Origin: CG2-30-51-40 sp041753575
Lineage (GTDB): Bacteria > Desulfobacterota > DSM-4660 > Desulfatiglandales > Desulfatiglandaceae
Length of the DNA stretch: 15,824 bases
Reading direction: 5' to 3'
NCBI GenBank assembly: GCA_041753575.1
Contig: JBGSUA010000221.1
Span: forward strand, 1 to 15,824
Shown here: positions 7,152 through 14,045 of the stretch, in pieces
How the letters are laid out: every line of letters starts with the position of its first letter
Numbering within the stretch: the stretch's first letter is position 1
The notes under the pieces: model-generated
The model's database searches: none
What the model was told of the DNA's origin: nothing
Seen by the model: only the letters and a program-made list of their open reading frames with translations
Program-made: the position numbers and the translations under genes

Positions 7152-8602
7152 TAATTCACCATCCTTGCGAGGGCGTTCACCGCATTTTCAGGTGTCTGAT
7201 AGAAGACCCCGCTGTAGCGCCTCCCCTCGACAGGGCGAACGGTTCCCTCCCTTGTCTGGGCAAGCGTTACCCCCAGGATGGGTTTTTCATATCGCTCCAT
7301 GAGTTCGACCATGCTGGCCACGTAATCGGTCTCGTAATTTTGAGTAAAAGCGATTACTTTATTCATAAACTCCTCGCTTATTTCAGGATCGGACTCTCTT
7401 GTTGAATCAACGAGCAATCGCACCACCTCGAGCCTGCCAATTATTCCCAGGCTTATTACGGCGTCCACGCCGTCCCACTTGAGCAGTTCCTCCACCGCCG
7501 CGATTGGCGCCCCTGGATCTCTGGTGCCCACAAGGTCAACAGGGTTGCCTTTGCTCCAGAAGGGAGGCAGATGCCGGCCCACTGCATCTATTATGTCATC
7601 CGGCAGAGACGGGATCATAAGCCCCCGCTGGCTGCATTCATCAGAAGTAACGACACCCCAGCCCCCGCCCAGGGTCACTATGCCTACCCTGTTTCCCTTA
7701 GGCATCGGAAGGCAGGAAAAACCAGCCGAAAGGTCAAGGAGTTCAGTCGGTACCCAGACGTTTAGAAGACCTGCCTGTCTGCAGACCGCCCTGAATATCT
7801 CATCCCTTCCACCCATTGAGCCGGTGTGACTCGCGGCCGCAATTCTTCCGGCATCCGTCCTTCCTCCTTTGAGGACTATGATGGGTTTCTTCAGATTTAC
7901 CCTCGCGGCTGTTTCGAGAAAACGCCTCCCGTCATCCACGCCTTCGAGGTAGAGGATTATTATCTCTGTATTGATGTCCTCTTCCAGGTATTCAAGGAGA
8001 TCGGTGCAGCCAAGAAGCGCCTCATTGCCTGTGCCTGCAAAAAGGCTCACGCCTATGCCGTGCTGCGATGCCCAGTGGATGAGCTGGTTACCCAGGTTCC
8101 CGGATTGGGAGACAAACGCCACCTTCCCATTTCTGGGCCTTGAATGGATTCCTGTCGCAAAAAGCGAGGCATAGGGCGCTATTATACCCATGGTGTTGGG
8201 ACCTATAAGGGCCATGCCGCTCCTCTCGCAGATCCCGGCCACCTCCTGCTCAAGCTTCTTTCCATCATCCCCTGTCTCACTGAACCCTGATGTAATGAGC
8301 ACAAGGCCCTTCACTTCCTTATCCGCGCATTCCTGAACCAGATGAGGTATGGTTTCGGCAGGGGTCGCAATAAAGGCAAGATCAACAGGACCCTGAATCC
8401 CTTTAACACTTTTAAAGCTCTCCAGGCCATAAACACTTTCCTGAGCAGGATGAATCGGATAGACCTTGCCTGCAAAACCTCCCGCTATGATATTGCTCAG
8501 AATCAGTTGCCCCCATTTCCCGAATGACTGTGAGGCTCCGATAACGGCAACCGACTTGGGGTTGAACAAGACCTTCAGGTTTTCAAAGACATCTCTTTTC
8601 AT
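7115..8602 (-). CDS. ADP-forming acetate/acyl-CoA synthetase alpha-subunit-like protein
   Basis: 495 residues matching the CoA-binding plus succinyl-CoA-ligase-like part of NDP-forming acyl-CoA synthetases. The N-terminal CoA-binding domain begins NPKSVAVIGAS (14-24). The central ligase domain has FVSQSGNLG (163-171) and the segment AASHTGS (256-262), where His259 matches the histidine phosphorylated in the family. These enzymes interconvert acyl-CoA + ADP + Pi with acid + CoA + ATP. The ATP-grasp (beta) part is not fused here and no beta gene is in the window, so it needs a partner elsewhere or does something else. The ATG at 8602 has AAGGAG close upstream and overlaps the preceding stop by 4 nt (ATGA). 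Being last in a run with an exosortase is unexpected. The 3' end overlaps the ABC gene by 37 bp. Confidence 0.88.
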   Translation of the reverse strand: MKRDVFENLKVLFNPKSVAVIGASQSFGKWGQLILSNIIAGGFAGKVYPIHPAQESVYGLESFKSVKGIQGPVDLAFIATPAETIPHLVQECADKEVKGLVLITSGFSETGDDGKKLEQEVAGICERSGMALIGPNTMGIIAPYASLFATGIHSRPRNGKVAFVSQSGNLGNQLIHWASQHGIGVSLFAGTGNEALLGCTDLLEYLEEDINTEIIILYLEGVDDGRRFLETAARVNLKKPIIVLKGGRTDAGRIAAASHTGSMGGRDEIFRAVCRQAGLLNVWVPTELLDLSAGFSCLPMPKGNRVGIVTLGGGWGVVTSDECSQRGLMIPSLPDDIIDAVGRHLPPFWSKGNPVDLVGTRDPGAPIAAVEELLKWDGVDAVISLGIIGRLEVVRLLVDSTRESDPEISEEFMNKVIAFTQNYETDYVASMVELMERYEKPILGVTLAQTREGTVRPVEGRRYSGVFYQTPENAVNALARMVNYHRRVASLRRSS

Positions 8603-9210
8603 CTCGCTCCTTCCAACTTTCTCAAACGCTGTTTCCCATCTGCCTGGGCAGTCCTGTTTCTAAGCCATAGATAGGCTGCAACGAGAAACGGTTCAAATCT
8701 TATTACCATGTTGTCTGTAAATGCCCATAGAAACTGAAGAAGGAACTGGACTGAGGCAGAGGGGTCTTTCAATCCTGCCTTTGTCAACTCCTTGAATAAA
8801 TTCAATGTGCAGTATGAGTAGATATACAATACATGCACAAGCACAAGAATAAGCGAAACCTCCATGAGGTATCTCCACCTCCACCTGAAAAACACGAAAA
8901 GCCCGGCAACAAGGGCAAAGGAGAGAGGGACATTAAAGGAATAATTGGACACCGAGATCTTGAAATCCATCAGGATCTCGCCCACATTACCTCTACTCAT
9001 GACAGTCCTGGCATAGGTCACCCTGGCAGTGTCCTTTTCGTGGACCACCTTTTCAAGCTCAGCCCCGGCAGTTGATCCTGCGAGAAAACCGCCCACATGG
9101 GCAAGAAGATTTCCGTAATAGGGCTTGATCTGGATCCATATAAACAGAAAAATAATATAGGCCGCTATGAAAACAGCGCAGGATATAATCACTCTATTTC
9201 TCAGCGGCAT
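8599..9210 (-). CDS. Integral membrane protein, probable exosortase H-associated partner
   Basis: 203 residues with hydrophobic segments at about 8-28, 95-110, 115-135 and 155-183. Between the first two lies a hydrophilic, probably periplasmic, loop (about 50-90), and the tail is short and basic (KQRLRKLEGAR). I recognise no enzymatic motif. Its position immediately after an XrtH-like exosortase, overlapping it by 17 bp, and its size fit the membrane proteins usually encoded beside exosortase H; the name rests on context more than on sequence. The ATG at 9210 has no clear SD, which suggests translational coupling to the exosortase. Its stop overlaps the acyl-CoA synthetase ATG (ATGA). It may help processing or translocation of sorted proteins, but that is inference. 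Confidence 0.65.
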   Translation of the reverse strand: MPLRNRVIISCAVFIAAYIIFLFIWIQIKPYYGNLLAHVGGFLAGSTAGAELEKVVHEKDTARVTYARTVMSRGNVGEILMDFKISVSNYSFNVPLSFALVAGLFVFFRWRWRYLMEVSLILVLVHVLYIYSYCTLNLFKELTKAGLKDPSASVQFLLQFLWAFTDNMVIRFEPFLVAAYLWLRNRTAQADGKQRLRKLEGAR

Positions 9211-9709
9211 AATTCAACCAGACAAGGAATGTTATAAGGGCAAGCACTATCATGATACCCTGAGCCACATAAATATGGATATAATGGAAATACTCCTTGA
9301 GATATATCCCTGAGAGCCCAAGACCGGCAATCCGGGCGACATTGAGAACCTGAAGTATGATGAAGCCTGCCGATATTCCCACCAGTTTTTTGACAATCGG
9401 AGCCGGAAATGCGAGGATTGCGACCGTGTAAATCAGGAAGGCTTCAAGCCCGTTGCAGCCGAACTTGACATCAAGAGAAATACCCTTGAGGTGGATTATA
9501 GACCCTTGAATCCCTTCTACGATCCCGAAAGGACTCAATGCCTTTCCAGTTAGAAAAACAATAAGTTCAGTATAAAGACCGTTTATGTCCAGGAGATCTT
9601 TTATCGGCTTCAAGCTTATCGCAATAAGGAAGACACCCATAAGGACGACATAAGTGAGGACAAACTTCCATACTGAGATGCCAGGGCATTTTTGAGATGC
9701 AGAATTCAT
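9194..9709 (-). CDS. xrtH: Exosortase, XrtH-like (exosortase/archaeosortase family)
   Basis: Polytopic inner-membrane transpeptidase of the exosortase family, which cuts C-terminal PEP-CTERM-like sorting tags from exported proteins. The family triad is readable: Cys85 in KFGCNGLEAF, Arg126 in LNVARIAGL, and a His in YFHYIHIYVAQ (His145 or His142). At 171 residues it is short, as in the XrtH (IPTL-CTERM-type) class, and it ends FLVWLNYAAEK. The ATG at 9709 is preferred because GGGGAAG (9716-9722) lies 6 nt upstream; a TTG at 9757 and an ATG at 9751 are in frame but lack an SD. It is the first gene of the overlapping cluster. No protein with an IPTL- or PEP-type tag is encoded in the window, so substrates must be elsewhere. 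The family call is firm, the H class moderate. Confidence 0.8.
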   Translation of the reverse strand: MNSASQKCPGISVWKFVLTYVVLMGVFLIAISLKPIKDLLDINGLYTELIVFLTGKALSPFGIVEGIQGSIIHLKGISLDVKFGCNGLEAFLIYTVAILAFPAPIVKKLVGISAGFIILQVLNVARIAGLGLSGIYLKEYFHYIHIYVAQGIMIVLALITFLVWLNYAAEK

Positions 9710-9785
9710 TAGATGCTTCCCCGATCCAAGGCTTTGATTGCGCACCATCATAAACAACCAGGTAGTTGCTTTTCAAGCATAAAAG

Positions 9786-9831
9786 GCCTTAACATAAGCG
9801 CTATATTCGTCAGGTAAGTAGCCCTTAAGGC
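9786..9831. promoter_or_regulatory. Inverted repeat in the exosortase / radical SAM divergent intergenic region
   Basis: GCCTTAA (9786-9792) and TTAAGGC (9825-9831) are a perfect 7-bp inverted pair with 32 nt between, enclosing a small AGCGCT palindrome. The location in a 224-nt divergent gap (9710-9933) makes an operator possible. No confident promoter hexamers were found for either side. Confidence 0.25.
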
Positions 9832-9933
9832 AAGGTGTTTCTCACAAAATAAAGGAATCAGGCCACCAGGCGAGAGGGCATCTCAGGGACTTTTGAGAAA
9901 GAAGACATCGCGACGAGCACATCACGCCATGCC

Positions 9934-10860
9934 ATGAGATACAGGAGCCTTTCAGGGTATCTTACCACACGTTTCGGGGAGAGGGTGCATAAGATCGCCA
10001 TTGATGCCGGACTAAGCTGCCCGAACCGCGACGGGACTATATCGCGCGAGGGCTGCATATTCTGCAACAGCCTTGGATCAGGCACAGGGGCATTGATTTT
10101 ACATGGAATGCCGATAAGGGATCAGGTTTCAACCGCAATGGAAAGAATTCAAAGGAGGTTTAAGGCAAGAAGATTCATCGCCTATTTCCAGTCCTTCAGC
10201 AATACCAACGCGCCTGTCGCGACTTTGAAAGACCTGTTTGATGAGGCTTTGATTGAAAAGTCCATTGTGGGACTTTCAGTTGCTACAAGACCCGACTGTG
10301 TTGAAAACGATAAGCTGAGGCTCCTTGGTTCATACTCCAGGGAGAGGATGGTTTGGCTGGAACTGGGTCTTCAGTCGGCGCATGACACTACCTTGAGAGG
10401 CATAAAAAGGGGACATGATGTCGCGTGCTTTGCGGACGCAGTCAGCAGGGGAAAGGAATTCGGGCTTTCAGTATGTGCCCACGTAATACTGGGTCTTCCC
10501 GGGGAGACAAGGGATATGATGCTTCAGACGGCTCGATTCCTTTCCTCGCTCCCCATAGAGGGAGTAAAGATACACCATCTTTACGTGGTTAAAAAAACCC
10601 CCCTTGCCGAATCATACGATGCAGGGAGTTTCAGTTGCCTTGAAAGGTCTGACTATGTTAAGTTACTTGTTGATTTCATGGAGCTTCTAAGGGATGATAT
10701 AGTAATTCACAGGCTTACAGGAGATCCCCCTCCGGGAGAACTCGCGGCACCCCTGTGGTCATTGGATAAATCACGAAATATCAGGCTCATCCATGAAGAA
10801 TTTGAAAGGAGAGACACGTGGCAGGGAAAAAATCTAAAGAGCTTTTCTGCTGGGAAATAA
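9934..10860 (+). CDS. yhcC: Radical SAM protein, YhcC family (TIGR01212-like)
   Basis: 308-residue radical SAM enzyme, normal length for YhcC. The [4Fe-4S] motif is the family-specific CX11CX2C: Cys29, Cys41 and Cys44 in the stretch SCPNRDGTISREGCIFCN. The flanking FGERVHKIAIDAG (14-26) and later VIHRLTGDPPPGELAAP are also characteristic of the family. It generates a 5'-deoxyadenosyl radical; the substrate of this family is, to my knowledge, unsettled, though an RNA role has been proposed. The ATG at 9934 is the only usable start after an in-frame TAA (9850-9852) and matches the family N-terminus, but no SD is evident. The 3' end overlaps the next gene by 43 bp. Confidence 0.9.
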   Translation: MRYRSLSGYLTTRFGERVHKIAIDAGLSCPNRDGTISREGCIFCNSLGSGTGALILHGMPIRDQVSTAMERIQRRFKARRFIAYFQSFSNTNAPVATLKDLFDEALIEKSIVGLSVATRPDCVENDKLRLLGSYSRERMVWLELGLQSAHDTTLRGIKRGHDVACFADAVSRGKEFGLSVCAHVILGLPGETRDMMLQTARFLSSLPIEGVKIHHLYVVKKTPLAESYDAGSFSCLERSDYVKLLVDFMELLRDDIVIHRLTGDPPPGELAAPLWSLDKSRNIRLIHEEFERRDTWQGKNLKSFSAGK

Positions 10861-11354
10861 CATTTGAGGATATAATCGTATTCATGGCCTCAACTGATAA
10901 GGGATTGGCCATGACAGGGATCGGATTCAAGAAAGATGAAGACAGCCTTGCCTGCTTTTCAAGACTTTTCCCATCAACTCCGGTCGTCAAAGACAGGAAA
11001 AGGAACATTCAGGCATCAGAATACATTGAGCTTGTCCTCAAAGGCGATACCTTCGCACGTATGCCGGATCTGGACATTGAACTGAGCGATTTTCAGCGAA
11101 GGGTCATGGAGGCGATATCCGCGATACCGTACGCCTCGACCAGGACCTACGGGGAAGTGGCGGCCTCAATTGGTAGGCCGAAGGCCGCAAGGGCAGTCGG
11201 CGGAGCGCTTGGCAGCAACCCTGTCCCAATAATCTTTCCCTGCCACAGGGTTGTCTCCACCGTGGGGTTGGGCGGCTTCAGCTCAGGGCTTGAAATCAAG
11301 TCTTATCTGCTCGCCCTTGAGAAACGATTTGAATCCTCAGGTCCGAATTTGTAA
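10818..11354 (+). CDS. ogt: Methylated-DNA-protein-cysteine S-methyltransferase (O6-alkylguanine repair)
   Basis: 178-residue suicide DNA-repair protein that moves the O6-alkyl group of guanine to its own cysteine. The active-site motif IIFPCHRVV gives Cys142. The winged-helix DNA-binding part precedes it (DFQRRVMEAISAIPYASTRT at 91-110, then YGEVAASIG and the ARAVGGALGSNP segment). The N-terminal half is divergent, as usual in the Ogt/AGT family, and no Ada regulatory domain is present. The GTG at 10818 has AAAGGAGAG 4-5 nt upstream and lies inside the YhcC gene (43-bp overlap), so the two are probably cotranscribed and coupled. The 3' end overlaps the convergent gene by 52 bp. The symbol ogt is used by similarity of architecture. 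Confidence 0.9.
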   Translation: MAGKKSKELFCWEITFEDIIVFMASTDKGLAMTGIGFKKDEDSLACFSRLFPSTPVVKDRKRNIQASEYIELVLKGDTFARMPDLDIELSDFQRRVMEAISAIPYASTRTYGEVAASIGRPKAARAVGGALGSNPVPIIFPCHRVVSTVGLGGFSSGLEIKSYLLALEKRFESSGPNL

Positions 11355-11890
11355 GGCTCTCCAACCTTTTTCCGAATCAGCTGATCAAAAGCTATCTCAT
11401 AGTCACGGGATTCCGGAGTGAGGTTCTTGTTATTTGCGAGCTGCGCCCTGACTTCATCTTCCGCCTTCTCAAACTTCATGTTTATGTCCATTATTACGCT
11501 GTTGATGAGTTTATAGATGTCAATATCCGCTCCATAGACATCTATAACGCTCCCTTCATTAACCAGAACCTCCAGGACATACTGCGTCATATACAGGGAA
11601 TAAGGATTAGGTCTGGGCACTAAATCCCTTCTTGGGGCTATGAAATACTTGAAATCAAATTCGGGCGTACGCGCTGCCTTTTTAAGGCCGGCCAATATGG
11701 CTTCCGAAACAGCGCCGGGGTTGTTTGTCTCTACTACCTTCGCCATAAGCAGAGTCTGTGTAAGCCTGTTATGTATTTCCTCCAGTTTGTATCTGAAGAA
11801 TCTGTCGCGCCGGAAGCCCTGATGCTTTTCCTGTCTGTCCAGGCGGTTAAGCAGTTTGTCCTGTACCCTCCCAGTATCAAAAGCTCTCAT
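11303..11890 (-). CDS. Conserved-looking hypothetical protein, possibly DUF507-like C-terminal half
   Basis: 195 residues, soluble, highly charged, no signal peptide or membrane segment. The N-terminal part (1-60) is rich in Arg and Lys and probably helical. The C-terminal part (about 105-180: YVLEVLVNEGSVIDV, then EKAEDEVRAQL, then TPESRDYEIAFDQLIRKKVGE) recalls, from memory, the helical pattern of the short DUF507 family, but this is a weak resemblance and no function follows from it. The ATG at 11890 has a strong ribosome site (AAAGGGGAGG, 6 nt spacing), which supports a real gene. It is the last gene after the HExxH protein and the FmdB-type zinc ribbon, 63 nt behind the latter. Its end overlaps the methyltransferase gene by 52 bp on the opposite strand. 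Confidence 0.75.
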   Translation of the reverse strand: MRAFDTGRVQDKLLNRLDRQEKHQGFRRDRFFRYKLEEIHNRLTQTLLMAKVVETNNPGAVSEAILAGLKKAARTPEFDFKYFIAPRRDLVPRPNPYSLYMTQYVLEVLVNEGSVIDVYGADIDIYKLINSVIMDINMKFEKAEDEVRAQLANNKNLTPESRDYEIAFDQLIRKKVGEPYKFGPEDSNRFSRASR

Positions 11891-11953
11891 GCCCGGCCTC
11901 CCCTTTGCGATTCATGCCAGCCGCCTTTCATGCTCAAGGCATTGAACCCAACC

Positions 11954-12244
11954 TTAGTCCGCCTTGCCACCTGGTGTTCCTCCCTCCTTAGAGCCTGCGG
12001 CAGAATCCTTTGATCCCTCCGAATTATTTTCCTTTTTAGGAGAAGCTGTCTTGTTATTTCCTGATTTTGATGCGTAATCAGTCACATACCATCCTGTACC
12101 CCTAAGGTGAAACGTGCTCTGAGAAATGACCTTTTTCAGTGATCCTTTGCACATCCCGCAGGTGGTCAACGGAGCATCCGAAAATCTTTGCAATTCCTCC
12201 GTATGTTTTCCACAGGACTCACATTCGTATTCGTAGATAGGCAT
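11954..12244 (-). CDS. FmdB-family zinc ribbon protein
   Basis: 96-residue putative regulatory or scaffold protein. It starts MPIYEYECESCGK, the hallmark of the FmdB/CxxC zinc-ribbon family, with two knuckles CESC (Cys8, Cys11) and CGMC (Cys29, Cys32). The FHLRGTGWYVTDYASK segment (45-60) is also typical. The tail from about 60 is low complexity, rich in Lys, Ser, Asn and Gly, and likely disordered. The start is fixed by the family and by GGAGG 9 nt upstream of the ATG at 12244; the frame is open further upstream but without family support. It sits 25 nt after the HExxH gene on the same strand. Family members were first linked to formamidase regulation; the function here is unknown. Confidence 0.9.
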   Translation of the reverse strand: MPIYEYECESCGKHTEELQRFSDAPLTTCGMCKGSLKKVISQSTFHLRGTGWYVTDYASKSGNNKTASPKKENNSEGSKDSAAGSKEGGTPGGKAD

Positions 12245-12269
12245 ATCGGTAATCCTCCATCCAACTTCA

Positions 12270-12803
12270 TCAAATAGCAATACCAAGCTCAAATACCCGG
12301 TGTCCGGAATATGATTCCAAGACATAGCCGAGGTTGGGCAAAGACACATCGCCCAGAGCCTTATAAGTCAATTCATGCACCAATCTTTCCTCCCTCTCCC
12401 TCTCCATCGGACGAGCGTCAAACAACTGTTTAAAACTGCAAAACCTTACAATATGGATAAGCTCATGGGTAAAAACATAGAGAAGCAAGGGAAGAAGAGC
12501 AATCTTTATATCTCTTTGAGCCGCCAGAAGTATCATGTGATCCTGAAGGCAGATAAGGTAGTAGTCCTTAAGTTTTCTTCTAATTATATGATCATCCCCG
12601 GCTGACGAGCCTTTCTTCAGAAAGGCAAGCACCTCCTTAACGGGTTCCTCAGGCTCAAGCGGCCCCAGCGCTTTTACTTCATAGCAATGCCTTCTCCATT
12701 GGGCGGTGGAGAATTTGAAAAAATTAGCAGTGACATCCTCCGCGATTTCGAGGGCGTCGCTTACTGTTAAGAAATCTCTGTCAGTAAAGGAAAGCAACGG
12801 CAT
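12270..12803 (-). CDS. HExxH metallopeptidase-like protein of unknown family
   Basis: 177 residues. A hydrophobic stretch (IALLPLLLYVF, 101-111) runs into HELIH (113-117), a zinc-metallopeptidase HExxH motif with Glu114 as the possible general base. Glu144 in REERLVHELTY, 27 residues on, is a possible third ligand. The N-terminal region (1-100) matches nothing I recognise. There is no signal peptide, so it is probably cytoplasmic. The ATG at 12803 has only a weak SD (GGGAAT). It is the first gene of a three-gene minus-strand run with the FmdB-type protein (25 nt away). An active peptidase is suggested by HExxH but not proven, because the motif alone occurs by chance in some proteins. Confidence 0.72.
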   Translation of the reverse strand: MPLLSFTDRDFLTVSDALEIAEDVTANFFKFSTAQWRRHCYEVKALGPLEPEEPVKEVLAFLKKGSSAGDDHIIRRKLKDYYLICLQDHMILLAAQRDIKIALLPLLLYVFTHELIHIVRFCSFKQLFDARPMEREREERLVHELTYKALGDVSLPNLGYVLESYSGHRVFELGIAI

Positions 12804-12939
12804 TTAGGCAATTCCCGTTAAATGGATAAAATGGCATTGCAATATTAAGTCCAACTCTGCAAATGTCAAGGCGGGGGATCAAACCTGACGGCGGTGACTG
12901 CCGGGGAATTTCACTGGTCACACTTGCAATTGTTTCTAA

Positions 12940-13269
12940 TTACTCAATAAGCAACTCCGCATCCTGCGCAATAGTCAAGACTGCCCCATCTTCTATGAAG
13001 ATATTTCCGCTAATGGCCGCAAACATGGTAAGTGTGCAACTCCCGGCAACAATCCAATCACCGAGAATCGGCGGCGTGCATTCATTAGCATAAAATAAAA
13101 AACTCTTGATCACCATTTCAGCCGTCTTGCCGTCTGAGGGCGCCTCGCCGTTCAATAACCACATGTTGATATGGACAAGCTCATCTGATTGCAAGAAATA
13201 ACCACCCTCATCAAGGGGACAGCAAAAAGGTGTGCAAGCCCGAAACCTGCCCCCTTGAAGAAAGGCGGT
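12940..13269 (-). pseudogene. Remnant of a secreted beta-helix / glycosidase-like protein
   Basis: Open from 13269 to a TAA at 12940, with no good start codon or SD (TTG at 13194 at best). The translation reads like the inside of a larger secreted protein. A segment SDELVHINMWLLNGEAPSDG recalls, from memory, the end of GH16-like glucanase domains. A following part (GDWIVAGSCTL, then FIEDGAVLTIAQDAELLIE) resembles beta-helix strands in which GAVLTI-type turns recur; it stops where such proteins normally continue. The absence of a start, the abrupt end and the position among mobile debris suggest decay. The domain assignments are tentative. Confidence 0.35.
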
Positions 13270-13749
13270 CTACGATACAACTGCCCTATATTAACAGATT
13301 TGAGAACATCGAGCAATACCAGAAAGTATTAAGTTCCGGCAGGATTGACTTTGCCTCTGTGATTGGGCCTGTCTGCCCCATCTGCGGGAAGGCTCAGTGC
13401 TACCGGGAGATTTCTCCTTATAAGCGAAGTGCCATCGATCTGTTTCCCAGCTTCAGGAAGCAAAGCATCTCCATTGCCCGATTTCTGTGCCGTAAACGGC
13501 AAAAGACCTTTTCTCTGCTGCCTATGCAGCTTATTCCATATATGCAGTACAGCGCATCTGCCGTGATCGTCACTCTCATTGTGGGCCTCAAGCACTGGCA
13601 GAGAGGAGAGTAGGGCTTCTGGGGTGCCTATCTTCTTCAACTATGCAGTTGCCGACGGGCTGTACAATCTGCTCTTTCCCAACAAGACCGGAATCCGCCA
13701 GATCGGTAGGGCAAACCAGCCTGACTTCCAGCTCTTTTTCAGCTTCTGA
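13230..13749 (+). pseudogene. Frameshifted zinc-ribbon protein, probably transposase-associated (DUF6431-like)
   Basis: From a GTG at 13230 the frame gives 127 residues with a zinc-ribbon-like pair CPICGKAQC (about 49-57) and a conserved-looking block RFLCRKRQKTFSLLP followed by LIPYMQY, then stops at TAG 13611-13613. Coding-like sequence resumes in the next frame (GVPIFFNYAVADGLYNLLFP, then NKTGIRQIG to a TGA at 13747-13749), as expected after a small indel near 13590-13620. The Cys-then-TFSLLP arrangement recalls DUF6431-type proteins of transposable elements, from memory only. It overlaps the preceding remnant on the other strand by 40 bp. Sequencing error is the main alternative to true decay. 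Confidence 0.5.
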
Positions 13750-13763
13750 GAGGAGTGCAGCTA

Positions 13764-13790
13764 AAACAAAAAATCAGGAAACTCCTGGTT
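13764..13790. terminator. Bidirectional hairpin terminator
   Basis: CAGGA (13775-13779), a 3-nt loop and TCCTG (13783-13787) extend to an 8-bp stem with one G-T wobble. On the minus strand the stem is followed by ATTTTTTGTTTT, a strong U-tract; on the plus strand by the weaker GCTTTT. It would stop minus-strand transcription coming from the cupin side and end the plus-strand pseudogene transcript. Confidence 0.55.
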
Positions 13791-13799
13791 GCTTTTACC

Positions 13800-13827
13800 C
13801 TTGACAGCCGGAGGCCTTATAAGTGTT
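13800..13827. repeat. 28-nt direct repeat, copy 1
   Basis: Identical over 28 nt to 15452-15479. It starts CTTGACAGCC and ends CTTATAAGTGTT, and contains the palindromes AGGCCT and CTTATAAG. It lies just after the terminator that follows the frameshifted zinc-ribbon gene. Confidence 0.85.
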
Positions 13828-14045
13828 AGCGATTCATCGAATCCAGACATAGTATGGATCTGCAAGTCGCGCAACATCTGCAATTCCACGATAACGCGAC
13901 TTCATTTTCTCTGGATGTGATTCCGTGTCTTTTCGGACGGCGCAGGAGGCTTGATATTAAGCTGGTTTTCAGACCAACCGAAAGTCCTCGATGAAGTTCG
14001 ACGATATCTACGCCTCCATATGTCCACAGGTCTGCGGGGTGCCCC
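13828..14045. other. Intergenic stretch, possible decayed coding fragments
   Basis: No supported gene. A 23-codon minus-strand frame (13834-13905) reads MKSRYRGIADVARLADPYYV and looks protein-like, but it has no SD and I know no match. A 46-codon plus-strand frame from 13854 is equally unsupported. The region separates copy 1 of the 28-nt repeat from the cupin gene. Confidence 0.3.

Noticed and set aside
7826..8143. Plus-strand frames opposite the acyl-CoA synthetase gene
   Set aside because: Opposite-strand shadows of a gene with clear family motifs; no independent support.
13801..13824. TTGACA...TATAAG inside the 28-nt repeat as a promoter
   Set aside because: The spacer is only 11 bp, far from the 16-18 bp needed for a sigma-70 promoter.
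13834..13905. 23-codon minus-strand frame (MKSRYRGIADVARLADPYYV...)
   Set aside because: Reads like protein but has no ribosome site, no known match and is too short to support; mentioned in the intergenic entry only.
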